Source of the DNA: an uncultured Pseudomonadota bacterium
GTDB lineage: Bacteria > Pseudomonadota > Gammaproteobacteria > Burkholderiales > SG8-39
DNA: 64,000 bases
Assembly (NCBI GenBank): GCA_903921325.1
Contig: CAIXPL010000027.1
Location: 1-64,000, forward strand
Direction: 5' to 3'
The notes below the pieces were generated by a model, which worked only from the letters and a program-made list of their open reading frames with translations, did no database searches and had not been told where the DNA came from. Of this stretch, positions 1 to 9,307 are shown piece after piece; positions within the stretch are counted from its first letter, which is position 1, and every line of letters starts with the position of its first letter. Made by a program: the position numbers and the translations under genes.

Positions 1-531
1 ACGTTGACAGACAACAACGGACGCAAGGCCGATTTCCGCAACGTCATCATCATCATGACGACCAATGCCGGGGCCGAAGCGATCAACCGCAATGTCATGG
101 GCTTTACCGCGCGCCATGAGTCGGGCGACGAAATGGCCGACATCAAGCGCATGTTCACCCCGGAATTCCGCAACCGGATCGACGCTTCGATCTCCTTCAA
201 GCCGCTCGATACCGATGTGATCCTGCGCGTGGTTGACAAGTTCCTCATGCAGCTGGAAGAGCAATTGCATGAGAAGAAGGTCGAGGCCATCTTCTCGGCC
301 GGATTGCGTGCTTTCCTTGGCAAGAAGGGCTTTGACCCCTTGATGGGTGCACGACCGATGTCAAGGCTGATTCAGGACACAATCCGCCGGGCACTTGCCG
401 ATGAACTGCTGTTTGGCAAGCTGGTCGGTGGCGGACGGGTGACCATCGATATCGACGCCGAAGACAAGGTGACGCTGCGCTTCGAAGCACCCGAGTCAGC
501 GCCGCCCTCAGTAGAACCGACGGTTGCCTGA
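1..531 (+). CDS. clpA: ATP-dependent Clp protease ATP-binding subunit ClpA, C-terminal part
   Basis: The 5' end lies outside the window; the frame is open from base 1. About 176 residues remain. ClpA is the cytoplasmic AAA+ unfoldase that feeds substrates, including N-end-rule and ClpS-delivered proteins, into ClpP. Visible are the end of the second AAA+ module (FRNVIIIMTTNAGAEAI sensor-1 region, FTPEFRNRID arginine-finger region) and the C-terminal D2 domain with its sensor-2 motif (GARPMSRLIQ), followed by a short acidic/Pro tail. The MTTNAGA and GARPMSRLIQ pattern fits ClpA better than ClpB. The metal exporter starts 41 nt downstream. Confidence 0.93.
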   Translation, partial: TLTDNNGRKADFRNVIIIMTTNAGAEAINRNVMGFTARHESGDEMADIKRMFTPEFRNRIDASISFKPLDTDVILRVVDKFLMQLEEQLHEKKVEAIFSAGLRAFLGKKGFDPLMGARPMSRLIQDTIRRALADELLFGKLVGGGRVTIDIDAEDKVTLRFEAPESAPPSVEPTVA

Positions 532-572
532 TTCCCGACCACTCGGTTGCGCCGCTACCCGGGAACCAACCG

Positions 573-1643
573 GTGACTGACCACCTCACAAACGGGCAAC
601 CTGCACCGCATGCCCATGAGCAGGGTGCAGGGCACGGCGCGCATGCAGACCATGGACACGCTCACACGCCACATTCCGGGCATGGTCACGAGCATCGCGC
701 TGAAGGGCACGCGGGCCATGCGCATGATCATCACAGCCACGATCACCATGGCCACGTGCATGTGTTGCCTGATAATCGACGCGCATTCGCGATCGGGGCG
801 TTCATCAATCTGCTGTTTGTCGGGGTCGAGGTGGTGTACGGCCTGATGGCCAATTCACTCGCGCTGCTCGCCGATGCCGGTCACAATCTGGGCGATGTCA
901 TGGGTCTGCTCATGGCCTGGGGCGCGGCATCGCTCGCGCGGCGGGTTCCCACCCGGCGCTTCACCTATGGGTTCGGTGGCACCACGATACTGGCGGCGCT
1001 CGCCAATGCCATGCTGCTGCTGCTCGCCACCGGGGCGATCGTGTTCGAGGCATTGCAACGGCTGCATTCGCCTGAGCCGGTGGCCACGGGCATCATCATT
1101 GCCGTCGCGGTGGCAGGCATTCTGATCAATGGCTCGACTGCGCTGCTCTTTCTGCATGGCAGTGCCCATGACCTGAATTCGCGTAGCGCCTACCTGCACC
1201 TTGCCTCTGATGCGGCGGTCTCGTCAGGGGTCGTCATCGCAGCGATTGTCATTGGATACACCGGTTGGCTGTGGCTTGATCCGGTTACCAGTCTGGTGCT
1301 GGCGGCGGTCATTATTACGGCGACCTGGGGCGTGTTGCGCGATTCGGTGGGCCTCGCCCTGCACGCCGTCCCATCACGGATTGATCCGGCGCGGGTGCGT
1401 TCCTATCTGGAATCGCAGCGTGGCGTTCACGAAGTGCACGATTTGCATATCTGGGCGATGAGCACGACTGATGTGGCACTCACGGCACATCTGGTCATGC
1501 CCGAGGGCCATCCGGGCGATGATTTCCTGGCAGCCCTGTGCAAGGCGTTGAATTCTGAGCACCGGATCGGGCATGCCACGTTTCAGATTGAAGCGGGCGA
1601 CGGTGAGACGCCCTGCATGCTCGCACCTGAGAGTGTGGTCTGA
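573..1643 (+). CDS. Cation diffusion facilitator (CDF) metal exporter with His-rich N-terminus
   Basis: 356 residues, GTG start. CDF proteins are inner-membrane antiporters exporting Zn(II), Co(II), Cd(II) or similar ions. The first ~65 residues are a cytosolic tail with about 22 histidines in HGH/HDHH clusters. Six membrane segments follow, with the two metal-site motifs HNLGD (TM2) and HLASD (TM5), then a cytoplasmic ferredoxin-like domain (VHEVHDLHIWAMS) typical of the CzcD/ZitB branch. It follows clpA by 41 nt and ends back-to-back with dut (adjacent stop codons, no terminator seen). The substrate metal is inferred only; zinc is most likely from the His-rich tail. Confidence 0.93.
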   Translation: MTDHLTNGQPAPHAHEQGAGHGAHADHGHAHTPHSGHGHEHRAEGHAGHAHDHHSHDHHGHVHVLPDNRRAFAIGAFINLLFVGVEVVYGLMANSLALLADAGHNLGDVMGLLMAWGAASLARRVPTRRFTYGFGGTTILAALANAMLLLLATGAIVFEALQRLHSPEPVATGIIIAVAVAGILINGSTALLFLHGSAHDLNSRSAYLHLASDAAVSSGVVIAAIVIGYTGWLWLDPVTSLVLAAVIITATWGVLRDSVGLALHAVPSRIDPARVRSYLESQRGVHEVHDLHIWAMSTTDVALTAHLVMPEGHPGDDFLAALCKALNSEHRIGHATFQIEAGDGETPCMLAPESVV

Positions 1644-2117
1644 TCAGCGCCGACCGGTGCTACCAAACCCGGCTTCTCCGCGCTCGCTGGCCTCAAACGA
1701 ATCGACGACGGTGAAATCGGCCTGCAGCACCGGAATCAACACCAGTTGTGCCACACGCTCCATCGGCTCGAGTCGAAAGGTCTCGCTCGACCGGTTCCAC
1801 AGACACATCAGGATCTGACCCTGATAGTCCGAGTCGATCAATCCGACCAGATTACCCAGCACGATGCCATGGCGTGCACCCAGCCCCGAGCGCGGCAGAA
1901 CAATCGCGGCCAGCCCCGGGTCCTTGATGTGAACGGCAAGACCACTCGGGATAACGACGGAAGCCCCCGGCGCAATATCCATGGGCTGCTCAATGCAGGC
2001 CCGCAAATCAAGGCCAGCGGACCCGCTGGTTGCATAACGCGGTGGGGTCTCATGCAGGCGGGGATCAAAAATCCGCATCTGGAGTGCAGGGCGTGAAGGG
2101 TTCGCTGCAGTCATCAT
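1644..2117 (-). CDS. dut: Deoxyuridine 5'-triphosphate nucleotidohydrolase (dUTPase)
   Basis: About 157 residues. It hydrolyses dUTP to dUMP and pyrophosphate, keeping uracil out of DNA and supplying dTMP synthesis. The trimeric dUTPase motifs are present in order: [11 protein letters not shown] (motif 1), LPRSGLG (motif 3 region), GLIDSDYQG (the uridine-binding hairpin with catalytic Asp), ERVAQLV, and the C-terminal [10 protein letters not shown] arm that closes the active site. The ATG at 2117 (MMTAANPS) is chosen because it begins just after the coaBC stop; an upstream ATG at 2159 would overlap coaBC by about 30 nt. The coaBC-dut order is the classical one. Confidence 0.93.
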   Translation of the reverse strand: MMTAANPSRPALQMRIFDPRLHETPPRYATSGSAGLDLRACIEQPMDIAPGASVVIPSGLAVHIKDPGLAAIVLPRSGLGARHGIVLGNLVGLIDSDYQGQILMCLWNRSSETFRLEPMERVAQLVLIPVLQADFTVVDSFEASERGEAGFGSTGRR

Positions 2118-2127
2118 CGTTCGTCCA

Positions 2128-3339
2128 TTAGCGGCCGATGAGCGTGGCCACATGGTCAAGCAGCGCCCGCGCCACCACCGGCTTGGGTGCCCTTGCTATG
2201 GAATGCTCACCAGCATCGTCAAACAGGGTGAGCGCATTGTCATCGCGCCCAAAGGTTTCCTGCGCCAGATTGGCGGCCAGCAACGGCACCTTCTTGCGCC
2301 GGCGCTTGGCCTGAGCGTATTCGCGCAGGTTTTCTGACTCGGCGGCAAAGCCCACACAGAACGGTGCCTGCGGCAGCGCTGCCACGGTGGCCAGGATGTC
2401 AGGATTTTCAACAAACGTGAGTTGCGGCGGACCACCCTCTTTCTTGAGCTTATGCTGCGCCGGCGTGGCGACCCGATAATCGGCAACCGCCGCCACGCCG
2501 ATGAAAATATCGGCCGCGTGTGCGCGCTGCATCACCGCGTCGCACATTTCCTGGGCAGTCAGCACATCAATCCGCTCGACGCCCGCGGGCGTTGCCAACG
2601 TCACCGGCCCTGAGACCAGAGTGACCTTGGCACCGGCCTCCTGTGCCGCCGCCGCAAGCGCATAGCCCATCTTGCCTGAGCTGCGGTTAGTGATGCCACG
2701 AACCGTATCGATCGGCTCATACGTCGGCCCGGCGGTGAGCAGAACGCTCAGTCCGCGCAGCCGGCCAGTCGACGCCGCGGCAGCCAGGGCGGCGTCGGCA
2801 ATACGTTCCAGTGCGGCAACAATCGCCTCGGGTTCAAGCATGCGGCCCTGCCCTACCTCACCGCAGGCCTGCTCACCGGCATCAGGACCGAGCACCTGCA
2901 CCCCATCGGCAATCAATCGGACTACATTGCGCTGCGTGGCCGGGTGTTCCCACATCTGACGATTCATGGCCGGGGCTACAAAGAGCGGACAGTCGCGTGC
3001 CAGGCACAAAGCGCTCAGCAGATCGTCCGCCCTCCCCGCGGCCAGGCGCGCAATGCAATCTGCGCTGGCCGGTGCAATCAGCACAAAATCGGCTTGCCGC
3101 GACAACTCGATATGGCCCATCGAATCGTCAAAACGCTCGTCCCACAGGTCATGGTGCACCGGCTGTCCGGTTAACGCCTGGAAGGTTACCGGCGTCACGA
3201 AGCGCTGGGCACCCGAGGTCATCACCACACGGACCTGGGCTCCGGCTTTGATCAATAGCCGGGCGAGAACCGCTGCCTTGTAGGCCGCCACACCACCGGT
3301 AACACCCAATACCAGCCGCTTGCCTGTCAGAGAGCCCAC
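2128..3339 (-). CDS. coaBC: Bifunctional phosphopantothenoylcysteine decarboxylase / phosphopantothenate-cysteine ligase
   Basis: 403 residues, matching the ~400 of CoaBC. It performs two steps of coenzyme A synthesis: ligation of cysteine to 4'-phosphopantothenate (CoaB) and FMN-dependent decarboxylation (CoaC). The N-terminal flavodoxin-like CoaC part has [10 protein letters not shown], the GHIELS active-site His, the PAMN..MW motif and the [13 protein letters not shown] Cys loop. The CoaB part shows [12 protein letters not shown] and the KLKKEGG substrate motif. The GTG at 3339 is chosen because GGAG lies 8 nt upstream and the protein then begins [15 protein letters not shown]; a longer open frame upstream would run into the radC leader. 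Operon with dut. Confidence 0.94.
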   Translation of the reverse strand: MGSLTGKRLVLGVTGGVAAYKAAVLARLLIKAGAQVRVVMTSGAQRFVTPVTFQALTGQPVHHDLWDERFDDSMGHIELSRQADFVLIAPASADCIARLAAGRADDLLSALCLARDCPLFVAPAMNRQMWEHPATQRNVVRLIADGVQVLGPDAGEQACGEVGQGRMLEPEAIVAALERIADAALAAAASTGRLRGLSVLLTAGPTYEPIDTVRGITNRSSGKMGYALAAAAQEAGAKVTLVSGPVTLATPAGVERIDVLTAQEMCDAVMQRAHAADIFIGVAAVADYRVATPAQHKLKKEGGPPQLTFVENPDILATVAALPQAPFCVGFAAESENLREYAQAKRRRKKVPLLAANLAQETFGRDDNALTLFDDAGEHSIARAPKPVVARALLDHVATLIGR

Positions 3340-3522
3340 TTGATTCACTCCACGACTCGATGCGGGTGCGCCGGCTCGTCTCATCGCTGCCGGTTCCCCG
3401 CGATTGCCGACCGTGTCCAAACCACACCCAGCGCCCGGCACAGCCCCTTGAGTGGCGCCCATTGTACGCGCAGCTTTGGTGACAATGAGTCGTGTCACTT
3501 CGCGCCCACTGCCCCCAGGACT

Positions 3523-4179
3523 ATGAAACTCAACGAACCGGCCATCGATCGATTGCACAGCATGGGTGCAAGCGCACTCACCGATTGTGAACTGCTTGCC
3601 CTGCTGTTGGGCGAGGGCGGGATGCGCCGCGCGCAATCGCTTGCGCTGCGCTTGCTCACTCACTTTGGCACTCTGCGGCGCGTGCTGCACGCACCATGTG
3701 CCGATCTGGCGGCAGTGAGCGGCCTGGGATCGGCCCGCTCGGCGCGGCTCACCGTCGCCCTTGAACTGGTGCGCCGCTCGTTGCTTGAGCACAGCCGCGA
3801 GCACGATGTCATCGCCTCACCCGATGCCGTGCGCGATTTGTTGCGACTGTCGCTTGCTGCCCGTGAGCGCGAGGTGTTCGTCGCCATTTATCTGGACAAT
3901 CGTCACCGTCTGCTGGTGATTGAGGAGCTGTTTCAGGGCACCTTGACACAGACCAGTGTGCATCCGCGCGAAGTCGTGAAGTCAGCCCTCAGATGCAATG
4001 CTGCTGCTGCCATCGTCGCGCATAACCACCCCTCGGGGCTGGCCGAACCGAGCCAGGCCGATCGTCTGCTCACCGACCAGCTGCGCCAGACCCTGGCGCA
4101 GGTCGACGTGCGCTTGCTTGACCACATTCTGATTGCCGGACATCAGTCACTATCGTTTGCCGAACGCGGCTTGCTGTGA
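3523..4179 (+). CDS. radC: RadC/JAB1-type (DUF2466) putative metallopeptidase-fold protein
   Basis: 218 residues. RadC was named for a DNA-repair phenotype but its molecular role is unsettled. The N-terminal helix-hairpin-helix region includes LAAVSGLGSARSARL. The C-terminal JAMM metal-binding motif is intact: an upstream Glu in FVAIYLDNRHR..EELFQGT, then HNHPSG and a distal Asp. ATG at 3523 is preceded by CCAGGA. It diverges from coaBC across 183 bp. That intergenic stretch holds a GTGACA-N8-TGTCAC dyad (3479-3498), 25 nt before the start; its meaning is unknown. Confidence 0.92.
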   Translation: MKLNEPAIDRLHSMGASALTDCELLALLLGEGGMRRAQSLALRLLTHFGTLRRVLHAPCADLAAVSGLGSARSARLTVALELVRRSLLEHSREHDVIASPDAVRDLLRLSLAAREREVFVAIYLDNRHRLLVIEELFQGTLTQTSVHPREVVKSALRCNAAAAIVAHNHPSGLAEPSQADRLLTDQLRQTLAQVDVRLLDHILIAGHQSLSFAERGLL

Positions 4180-4198
4180 GCCGGTCATTGGTCAGTGG

Positions 4199-4215
4199 TG
4201 CCAGTGAAACTGGCA
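4199..4215. other. Short perfect hairpin downstream of radC
   Basis: TGCCAGT-GAA-ACTGGCA is a perfect 7-bp stem with a 3-nt loop, 20 nt after the radC stop. No clear T-run follows, so it may be only a weak terminator or mRNA-end stabiliser. The rest of the 212-bp gap before the binding-protein gene (4180-4391) shows nothing else I can identify except the GGAAGGAA ribosome-binding site at its end. Confidence 0.4.
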
Positions 4216-4391
4216 TCGCTCTTGCTTCTGCACGGCGATGGCGCGAGCGATCGCGTTCACGCGCGATCCATTCCTGCAACCAGCGCAGGCAGCGCCGCAA
4301 CGCCTTTGGGCATGGCCACGTTGCCGCCCTGCTATGATCAGCCACGATAGACCTGCGAGCCGTTCCACCCCTTTTCGGAAGGAATCTGTCC

Positions 4392-5612
4392 ATGAAGCGC
4401 TTTCGCACCATGCTGCCAATCTTCGCTGCGATCACAGGCTCGCTCCTTGCGCTCGGCGCCGCACATGCGCAAGAACCGATCCGGATAGGCGAGATCAACA
4501 GCTATACCGGCCCGGCGGCGGTCTTCACCATGCCCTATCGCAATGGCATGCAGATGGCGGTCGATGAGATCAATGCACGCGGCGGGGTCATCGGACGCAA
4601 ACTCGAGGTCATCTATCGCGACGACAATTTCAGCCCTGCCGATGCGGTGCGCCTGGCCAATGAGCTGGTGCTCAATCAGAAGGTCGACCTGCTGGCGGGC
4701 ACCTTTCTGTCACCGATCGGCCTCGCGGTTGCCAACTACGCGCAGGAAAAGAAGGTGGTCTTCGTCGCCGCCGAACCGCTTACCAATCAGATCACCTGGG
4801 GCAAGGGCAGCCGCTACGTGTTCCGCGTGCGTAACCCGATGATCATGCTCACCTCGATGCTGGTTGCCAAGGCTGCCACGTTCAGCTGTTCGCGCTGGGC
4901 CGGTATTGCCCCGATCAACGAAGCCATGGCCGATCTCACGGCCGATTTCAAGGCGCAGATGGCGAAAAAGCGCAAGGACTTCGTCTGGGCAGGTGATCTC
5001 ACCTTTCCGAATCAGAAGATCAACGCCGGTTCGGCCATTGATTCGCTCACGCGCATGAAGCCAGAGTGTGTCCTCAACAGCACCTATGGACCTGATCTGA
5101 TTGCCTTTGCCCGCGAAGGCACCACACGCGGCTTTTTTCAGAAGGTGCAGATGGCGAGCGTCCTTTCCGGTGAGCCGGAGTATCTCGACCCGCTGGGCGA
5201 GGACACCCCGGTGGGCTGGTGGGTGACGGGTTATGCCTGGAGCGATGACAATCGCGCCGAGCACAAGAAATTCCGCGACGAGTACACCGCGCACTTCAAG
5301 ACCTACCCGCGACTGGGTTCGCTGATCGGTTACGCCACCATTCAGGCGATCGCCGCCGGCATTACGCGCGCCGGGTCCACCGACACCGAAAAGTTGATCA
5401 AAGGACTGCGTGGCGTGCAGTTTGATACCCCGGTTGGTCGCGTAACGATGCGCGCCGGCGATCATCAGTCCACACTGGGTTCGTGGATCGGACAGCTGGC
5501 CCTCAAAGACGGCAAGGGGGTAATGACCAATTGGACCTGGGTCGATGGCAACGATGCGCTACCGACCGAGCAGGAAGGTCGCGCCCTGCGTCCGGCGGGC
5601 GCCAACGACTGA
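4392..5612 (+). CDS. ABC transporter periplasmic substrate-binding protein, branched-chain amino-acid family
   Basis: 406 residues. Signal peptide 1-27 (KRFRTMLP..., cleavage after AHA, mature start QEPIRIGEINSYTGP). The mature part is a type I periplasmic binding fold (Peripla_BP_6/LivK-like) with the family opening IGEINSYTGP and a GGVIGRKLEVIYRDDNFSP region. A strong GGAAGGAA site precedes the ATG. It heads the operon with the permease and two ATPases and presumably delivers ligand to them. Proteins of this family also bind amides, urea or aromatic acids, so an amino-acid substrate should not be assumed. Confidence 0.92.
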   Translation: MKRFRTMLPIFAAITGSLLALGAAHAQEPIRIGEINSYTGPAAVFTMPYRNGMQMAVDEINARGGVIGRKLEVIYRDDNFSPADAVRLANELVLNQKVDLLAGTFLSPIGLAVANYAQEKKVVFVAAEPLTNQITWGKGSRYVFRVRNPMIMLTSMLVAKAATFSCSRWAGIAPINEAMADLTADFKAQMAKKRKDFVWAGDLTFPNQKINAGSAIDSLTRMKPECVLNSTYGPDLIAFAREGTTRGFFQKVQMASVLSGEPEYLDPLGEDTPVGWWVTGYAWSDDNRAEHKKFRDEYTAHFKTYPRLGSLIGYATIQAIAAGITRAGSTDTEKLIKGLRGVQFDTPVGRVTMRAGDHQSTLGSWIGQLALKDGKGVMTNWTWVDGNDALPTEQEGRALRPAGAND

Positions 5613-5642
5613 GCACGCAACGCCAACACGGGCACCGAGGCC

Positions 5643-7502
5643 ATGTTTGATGCGGCCGAGATCGTCAACATCCTGCTCAATGGATGGGTGATCAGCGCGA
5701 CGCTCTTTATCGTGTCCTCGGGCCTGTCGATCGTATTCGGCGTGTCGCGGATCTCGAATTTCGCGCACGGCTCGCTCTACATGCTGGGCGCCTATATCGC
5801 CTACTCCACGGTGCATGCGCTGCCTCGTAGCGGCTACAGTTTCATCGTCGCCACCCTCGTCACGGCACTGGCGGTCGGACTGGTCGGCCTGCTGATTGAA
5901 GTGAGTATTTTCAGGCGCCTGTATCGGGTACCGCATCACCTTCAGTTGATCGCCACTTTCGGCATCTTCCTCATCGTGCGTGATGTGGCGCTGATCACCT
6001 GGGGGCCGCAGGAGCTGTTCTCCCCGCGCGTGCCGGGCCTGGCGGGGGCAGTCGATATCCTCGGGCAGGCCTTTCCTGCCTACAACCTGGTGTTGATCGG
6101 TGCCGCGGTCGTGATCCTGATCGTGCTGCAATGGGTGTTTCAGCGCACCCGCTGGGGCGTGCTGCTGCGCGCTGCCACTCAGGATCGGGACATGGTCGCC
6201 GCACTCGGGGTGGACCAGAAATGGCTATTTACCGGCGTGTTTGTGTTAAGCGCGATGCTCGCCGGGCTGGCTGGTGCGCTCGATGCACCGCGCTTGCCAG
6301 CCAGTCTTGGCATGGACATCAATGTCATCATCGAAGCGTTCGCAGTGGTCGTCATCGGTGGCATGGGCAGCATCGTTGGCTGCTTCCTTGCATCGCTGCT
6401 GGTCGGCATACTCACAGCGGTATCAACGATTTTCATACCGCAATTGACCCTTGCCCTGGTGTTCGTGGTAATGGCCCTGGTGCTGGTGGTGCGGCCTCAA
6501 GGATTTTTTGGCAAGAATGCCGGCGCCAGCTGGGAGGATCCGGGTGAGCCAGAGCACGGAACGCACGAGCGCGCCGATCTATCGCGACGCGGCTGGGTGA
6601 TTCTGCTCGCCCTCGCTTGCCTGCTGCCGGCAGTGCTGCCCGCTTACTGGCTCGACACCCTGATTGAGACCCTGATCCTGATGTTTGTCGCCTGGAGCTT
6701 TTACTTCATGGCCGGCCCGGGCGGCATGATGTCCTTCGGTCAGGCCGCGTTCTTCGGCATCGGTGTCTATACGCCAGCGCTGCTGCACCACTACTACGGC
6801 ACGCACATGATCACCGGTTTGGTGGCCGCACCGATCGCTGCCGGCCTTGCCGCGCTCGCCGTATCGTGGTTCGCAGTGCGCCTGTCAGGCATCTATTTCG
6901 CGATGCTCACCCTCGCCTTTGCCCAGATTGTCTGGTCGGTCGTGTTTCAGTGGTTTGATCTCACCAACGGCGAGTTAGGCATCCTCAATCTGTGGCCCGA
7001 CCCCTGGGCAAGCGATCGGCGGGTGTTCTATTTCCTCACGCTGACCATCACCGCCGCGGGCATCGCAGCGCTGCGGCATGTCGTGGCATCGCCGTTTGGC
7101 TACAGCCTGCGCGCCGGGCGCGACTCGGAGCGCCGCGCCGAGGCCACCGGCATCAATGTGAGACGGCAGAAATCAATCGCGTTTGCGCTCGCTGGCATGC
7201 TGAGCGGACTTGCTGGCGGACTGATGCTCTACCTCAAGGGCAGCGCCTTCCCCTCCTATCTGGACATCGGCACCTCGTTTGATGTGTTTGTAATGGCGTT
7301 ACTCGGCGGGCTGCAATCGCTGAACGGCCCGATCATCGGTGCGGTGATCTATCGCGTGCTCAAAACGCTTTTGCAGACCTACGTCGAACACTGGAACATC
7401 ATTATGGGGACTGCGCTGATCCTGCTCTCGCTCTTCATGCCGCGCGGCCTGAGTCCCCTGATCGAACGCTTCAGCGCCAGGCGGTCGGGTAAACTCACAT
7501 GA
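5643..7502 (+). CDS. Fused LivH-LivM-type ABC transporter permease
   Basis: 619 residues, twice the usual length, because both inner-membrane permeases are joined. Residues ~1-295 match LivH (early FGVSRISNFAHGSLYMLGAY; GLRAATQD-like loop RAATQDRDMVAALGV; IIEAFAVVVIGGMGS near its end). After a charged linker (~295-315, EHGTHERADLSRR), residues ~316-619 match LivM (GPGGMMSFGQAAFFGIGVY; AGRDSERRAEATGINV; MALLGGLQSLNGPIIGA). There is no frameshift or internal stop. Its stop overlaps the livG start (ATGA), so translation is coupled. The two halves likely form the membrane heterodimer in one chain. Confidence 0.92.
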   Translation: MFDAAEIVNILLNGWVISATLFIVSSGLSIVFGVSRISNFAHGSLYMLGAYIAYSTVHALPRSGYSFIVATLVTALAVGLVGLLIEVSIFRRLYRVPHHLQLIATFGIFLIVRDVALITWGPQELFSPRVPGLAGAVDILGQAFPAYNLVLIGAAVVILIVLQWVFQRTRWGVLLRAATQDRDMVAALGVDQKWLFTGVFVLSAMLAGLAGALDAPRLPASLGMDINVIIEAFAVVVIGGMGSIVGCFLASLLVGILTAVSTIFIPQLTLALVFVVMALVLVVRPQGFFGKNAGASWEDPGEPEHGTHERADLSRRGWVILLALACLLPAVLPAYWLDTLIETLILMFVAWSFYFMAGPGGMMSFGQAAFFGIGVYTPALLHHYYGTHMITGLVAAPIAAGLAALAVSWFAVRLSGIYFAMLTLAFAQIVWSVVFQWFDLTNGELGILNLWPDPWASDRRVFYFLTLTITAAGIAALRHVVASPFGYSLRAGRDSERRAEATGINVRRQKSIAFALAGMLSGLAGGLMLYLKGSAFPSYLDIGTSFDVFVMALLGGLQSLNGPIIGAVIYRVLKTLLQTYVEHWNIIMGTALILLSLFMPRGLSPLIERFSARRSGKLT

Positions 7503-8251
7503 GCGTGCTTGAGGTCACTGGACTGAAAAAGCACTTCGGCGGAGTCATTGCCGTCGATGACGTTGCGTTTTCCGTAGCGGCGGGGGAATTGCTTGCCCTG
7601 ATCGGCCCCAATGGTGCCGGCAAGACCACCTGCTTCAATATGCTCAATGGCCAGTTGCGTCCCGATGGCGGGCATATCCGCCTGGGCGGCGTGGACATCA
7701 CCGGGGCGCGCCCGCGGGACATCTGGCGATTGGGGGTCGGACGCACCTTTCAAATTACCCAGACCTATGGCTCGATGAGTGTGCTCGAGAATGTGCAGAT
7801 GACGCTGCTGTCCTACCACCAGCGGCTGCTCTCCTTCTGGAGTGTGGCCAGCGCCGCCTACCGCGATGAGGCCATGCATTTGCTGGAACAGGTGGGCATG
7901 GAGGCACAGGCCGATCGTGGCTGCGGAGTGCTCGCCTACGGTGACTTGAAGCGGGTCGAACTGGCCGTGGCGCTCGCCCACCGTCCGCGCCTGCTCCTGA
8001 TGGATGAACCCACCGCGGGCATGGCGCCGAGGGAGCGGATTGAACTGATGCAACTCACAGCCGATCTGGTGCGCCGACATCAGGTGGCGGTGCTCTTCAC
8101 CGAACACGATATGGATGTCGTGTTTACCCATGCGAGCCAGATCATCGTGCTCAATCGCGGACGCATCATTGCCCGCGGCAGCCCCGAGCAGGTGCGCAAC
8201 GATCCCCAGGTGCGCGAGGTATACCTTGGCTCGGGTTTGATGTACCACTAG
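7499..8251 (+). CDS. livG: ABC transporter ATP-binding protein, LivG type
   Basis: 250 residues. Cytoplasmic ATPase of the branched-chain amino-acid-type importer. Walker A GPNGAGKTT (~residues 36-44), Walker B LLLMDEPTAGM, H-loop TEHDMDVVF, and the LivG-specific C-terminal helix region (RGSPEQVRNDPQVREVYLG). The ABC signature is degenerate: AYGDLKRVELAVAL instead of LSGGQ..R, a form common in LivG. The gene overlaps the permease gene by 4 nt and is followed directly by livF. Confidence 0.93.
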   Translation: MSVLEVTGLKKHFGGVIAVDDVAFSVAAGELLALIGPNGAGKTTCFNMLNGQLRPDGGHIRLGGVDITGARPRDIWRLGVGRTFQITQTYGSMSVLENVQMTLLSYHQRLLSFWSVASAAYRDEAMHLLEQVGMEAQADRGCGVLAYGDLKRVELAVALAHRPRLLLMDEPTAGMAPRERIELMQLTADLVRRHQVAVLFTEHDMDVVFTHASQIIVLNRGRIIARGSPEQVRNDPQVREVYLGSGLMYH

Positions 8252-8968
8252 ATGATGAGCGCGCCACTTCTTTCTGTGCAGGGCCTCAATAGCCATTACG
8301 GCCGTGCGCATATCCTGTTTGACCTTGACTTCGAGGTCGCCGCCGGCGAAGCCGTTGCGCTCCTCGGACGCAACGGCGCGGGCAAGTCGACCACACTCAA
8401 GTCACTGCTGGGCTGGGTACGCGCGAGCAGCGGAGCGATCTCCTATGCCGGTGCGCGTATCGAGGCCGAACCGAGCTGGCGAATTGCCCGGCGCGGCATT
8501 GGCTATGTGCCGGAAGACCGGCGCATTTTCACCGAATTGAGCGTCATCGAAAATCTGCAAGTCGGCCTGCGCCCACCCCGTTCTGGCGTACCGCACTGGA
8601 CTATCGAGCGCATCTTCGAGCTATTTCCCAATCTGGCCACCGCCCGCTCTCGACTGGGTGGACGCATGAGCGGAGGCGAGCAGCAGATGCTGGCAATCGC
8701 CCGCACATTGATGGGCAATCCGGCGATGATCCTGCTCGATGAGCCCTCGGAAGGTCTGTCGCCGCTCATCGTGGAGCAGCTGGCGCGCACGCTGCATGAG
8801 CTCAAGTCGCACGGACTGACGATTTTGCTGTCGGAGCAGAATCTTCACTTCGCCAGCCATGTCGCCGACCGCGCCCTCATCATTGAAAAAGGCCGCATAC
8901 GCTATTCCGGGGCGATGAGCGAGCTCAGTGCCGATGCGCAGATGCAGCGCGAGTATCTGACCACCTGA
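8252..8968 (+). CDS. livF: ABC transporter ATP-binding protein, LivF type
   Basis: 238 residues. Second ATPase of the importer. Walker A GRNGAGKST, signature MSGGEQQMLAIARTL, Walker B ILLDEPSEGLSP, H-loop SEQNLHFA. VPEDRRIFTELSVIENLQ is diagnostic for LivF. Its start codon directly follows the livG stop; a second ATG lies one codon in. It is the last gene of the transporter operon; 92 bp separate it from rpmB and no T-run terminator is visible there. Confidence 0.93.
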   Translation: MMSAPLLSVQGLNSHYGRAHILFDLDFEVAAGEAVALLGRNGAGKSTTLKSLLGWVRASSGAISYAGARIEAEPSWRIARRGIGYVPEDRRIFTELSVIENLQVGLRPPRSGVPHWTIERIFELFPNLATARSRLGGRMSGGEQQMLAIARTLMGNPAMILLDEPSEGLSPLIVEQLARTLHELKSHGLTILLSEQNLHFASHVADRALIIEKGRIRYSGAMSELSADAQMQREYLTT

Positions 8969-9060
8969 TAACGGCATCATTTTGAGTGCGTCAGGATTGA
9001 TTTATGCAGCGTTTTCAGGCATCATCGTCGGTTTTCTATCCCTGCAACCCGGAGTAAGCC

Positions 9061-9294
9061 ATGGCACGCGTCTGCCAGATCACCGGTAAGAAGCCGATGG
9101 TGGGACACAATGTCTCCCACGCGAACAACAAGACCAAGCGGCGTTTTCTGCCCAACCTTCAATATCGGCGCTTCTGGATCGAGAGCGAAAGCCGCTGGAT
9201 CCGCCTGCGCATCACCAATGCGGCCCTGCGCACCATAGACAAGAAGGGCATCGACGTCGTGCTGGCTGAGCTGCGCGCGCGCGGCGAGATCTAA
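9061..9294 (+). CDS. rpmB: 50S ribosomal protein L28
   Basis: 77 residues, full length for the proteobacterial form. Starts [32 protein letters not shown] in family-typical fashion. Ribosome-binding site CGGAG precedes the ATG. Co-transcribed with rpmG 13 nt downstream. In E. coli radC directly precedes this pair; here the Liv operon lies between. Confidence 0.97.
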   Translation: MARVCQITGKKPMVGHNVSHANNKTKRRFLPNLQYRRFWIESESRWIRLRITNAALRTIDKKGIDVVLAELRARGEI

Positions 9295-9307
9295 GGAGAC
9301 CTGGACC

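Noticed and set aside
3479-3498. LexA box upstream of radC
   Set aside because: The GTGACA-N8-TGTCAC dyad does not fit CTGT-N8-ACAG; noted only as a dyad.
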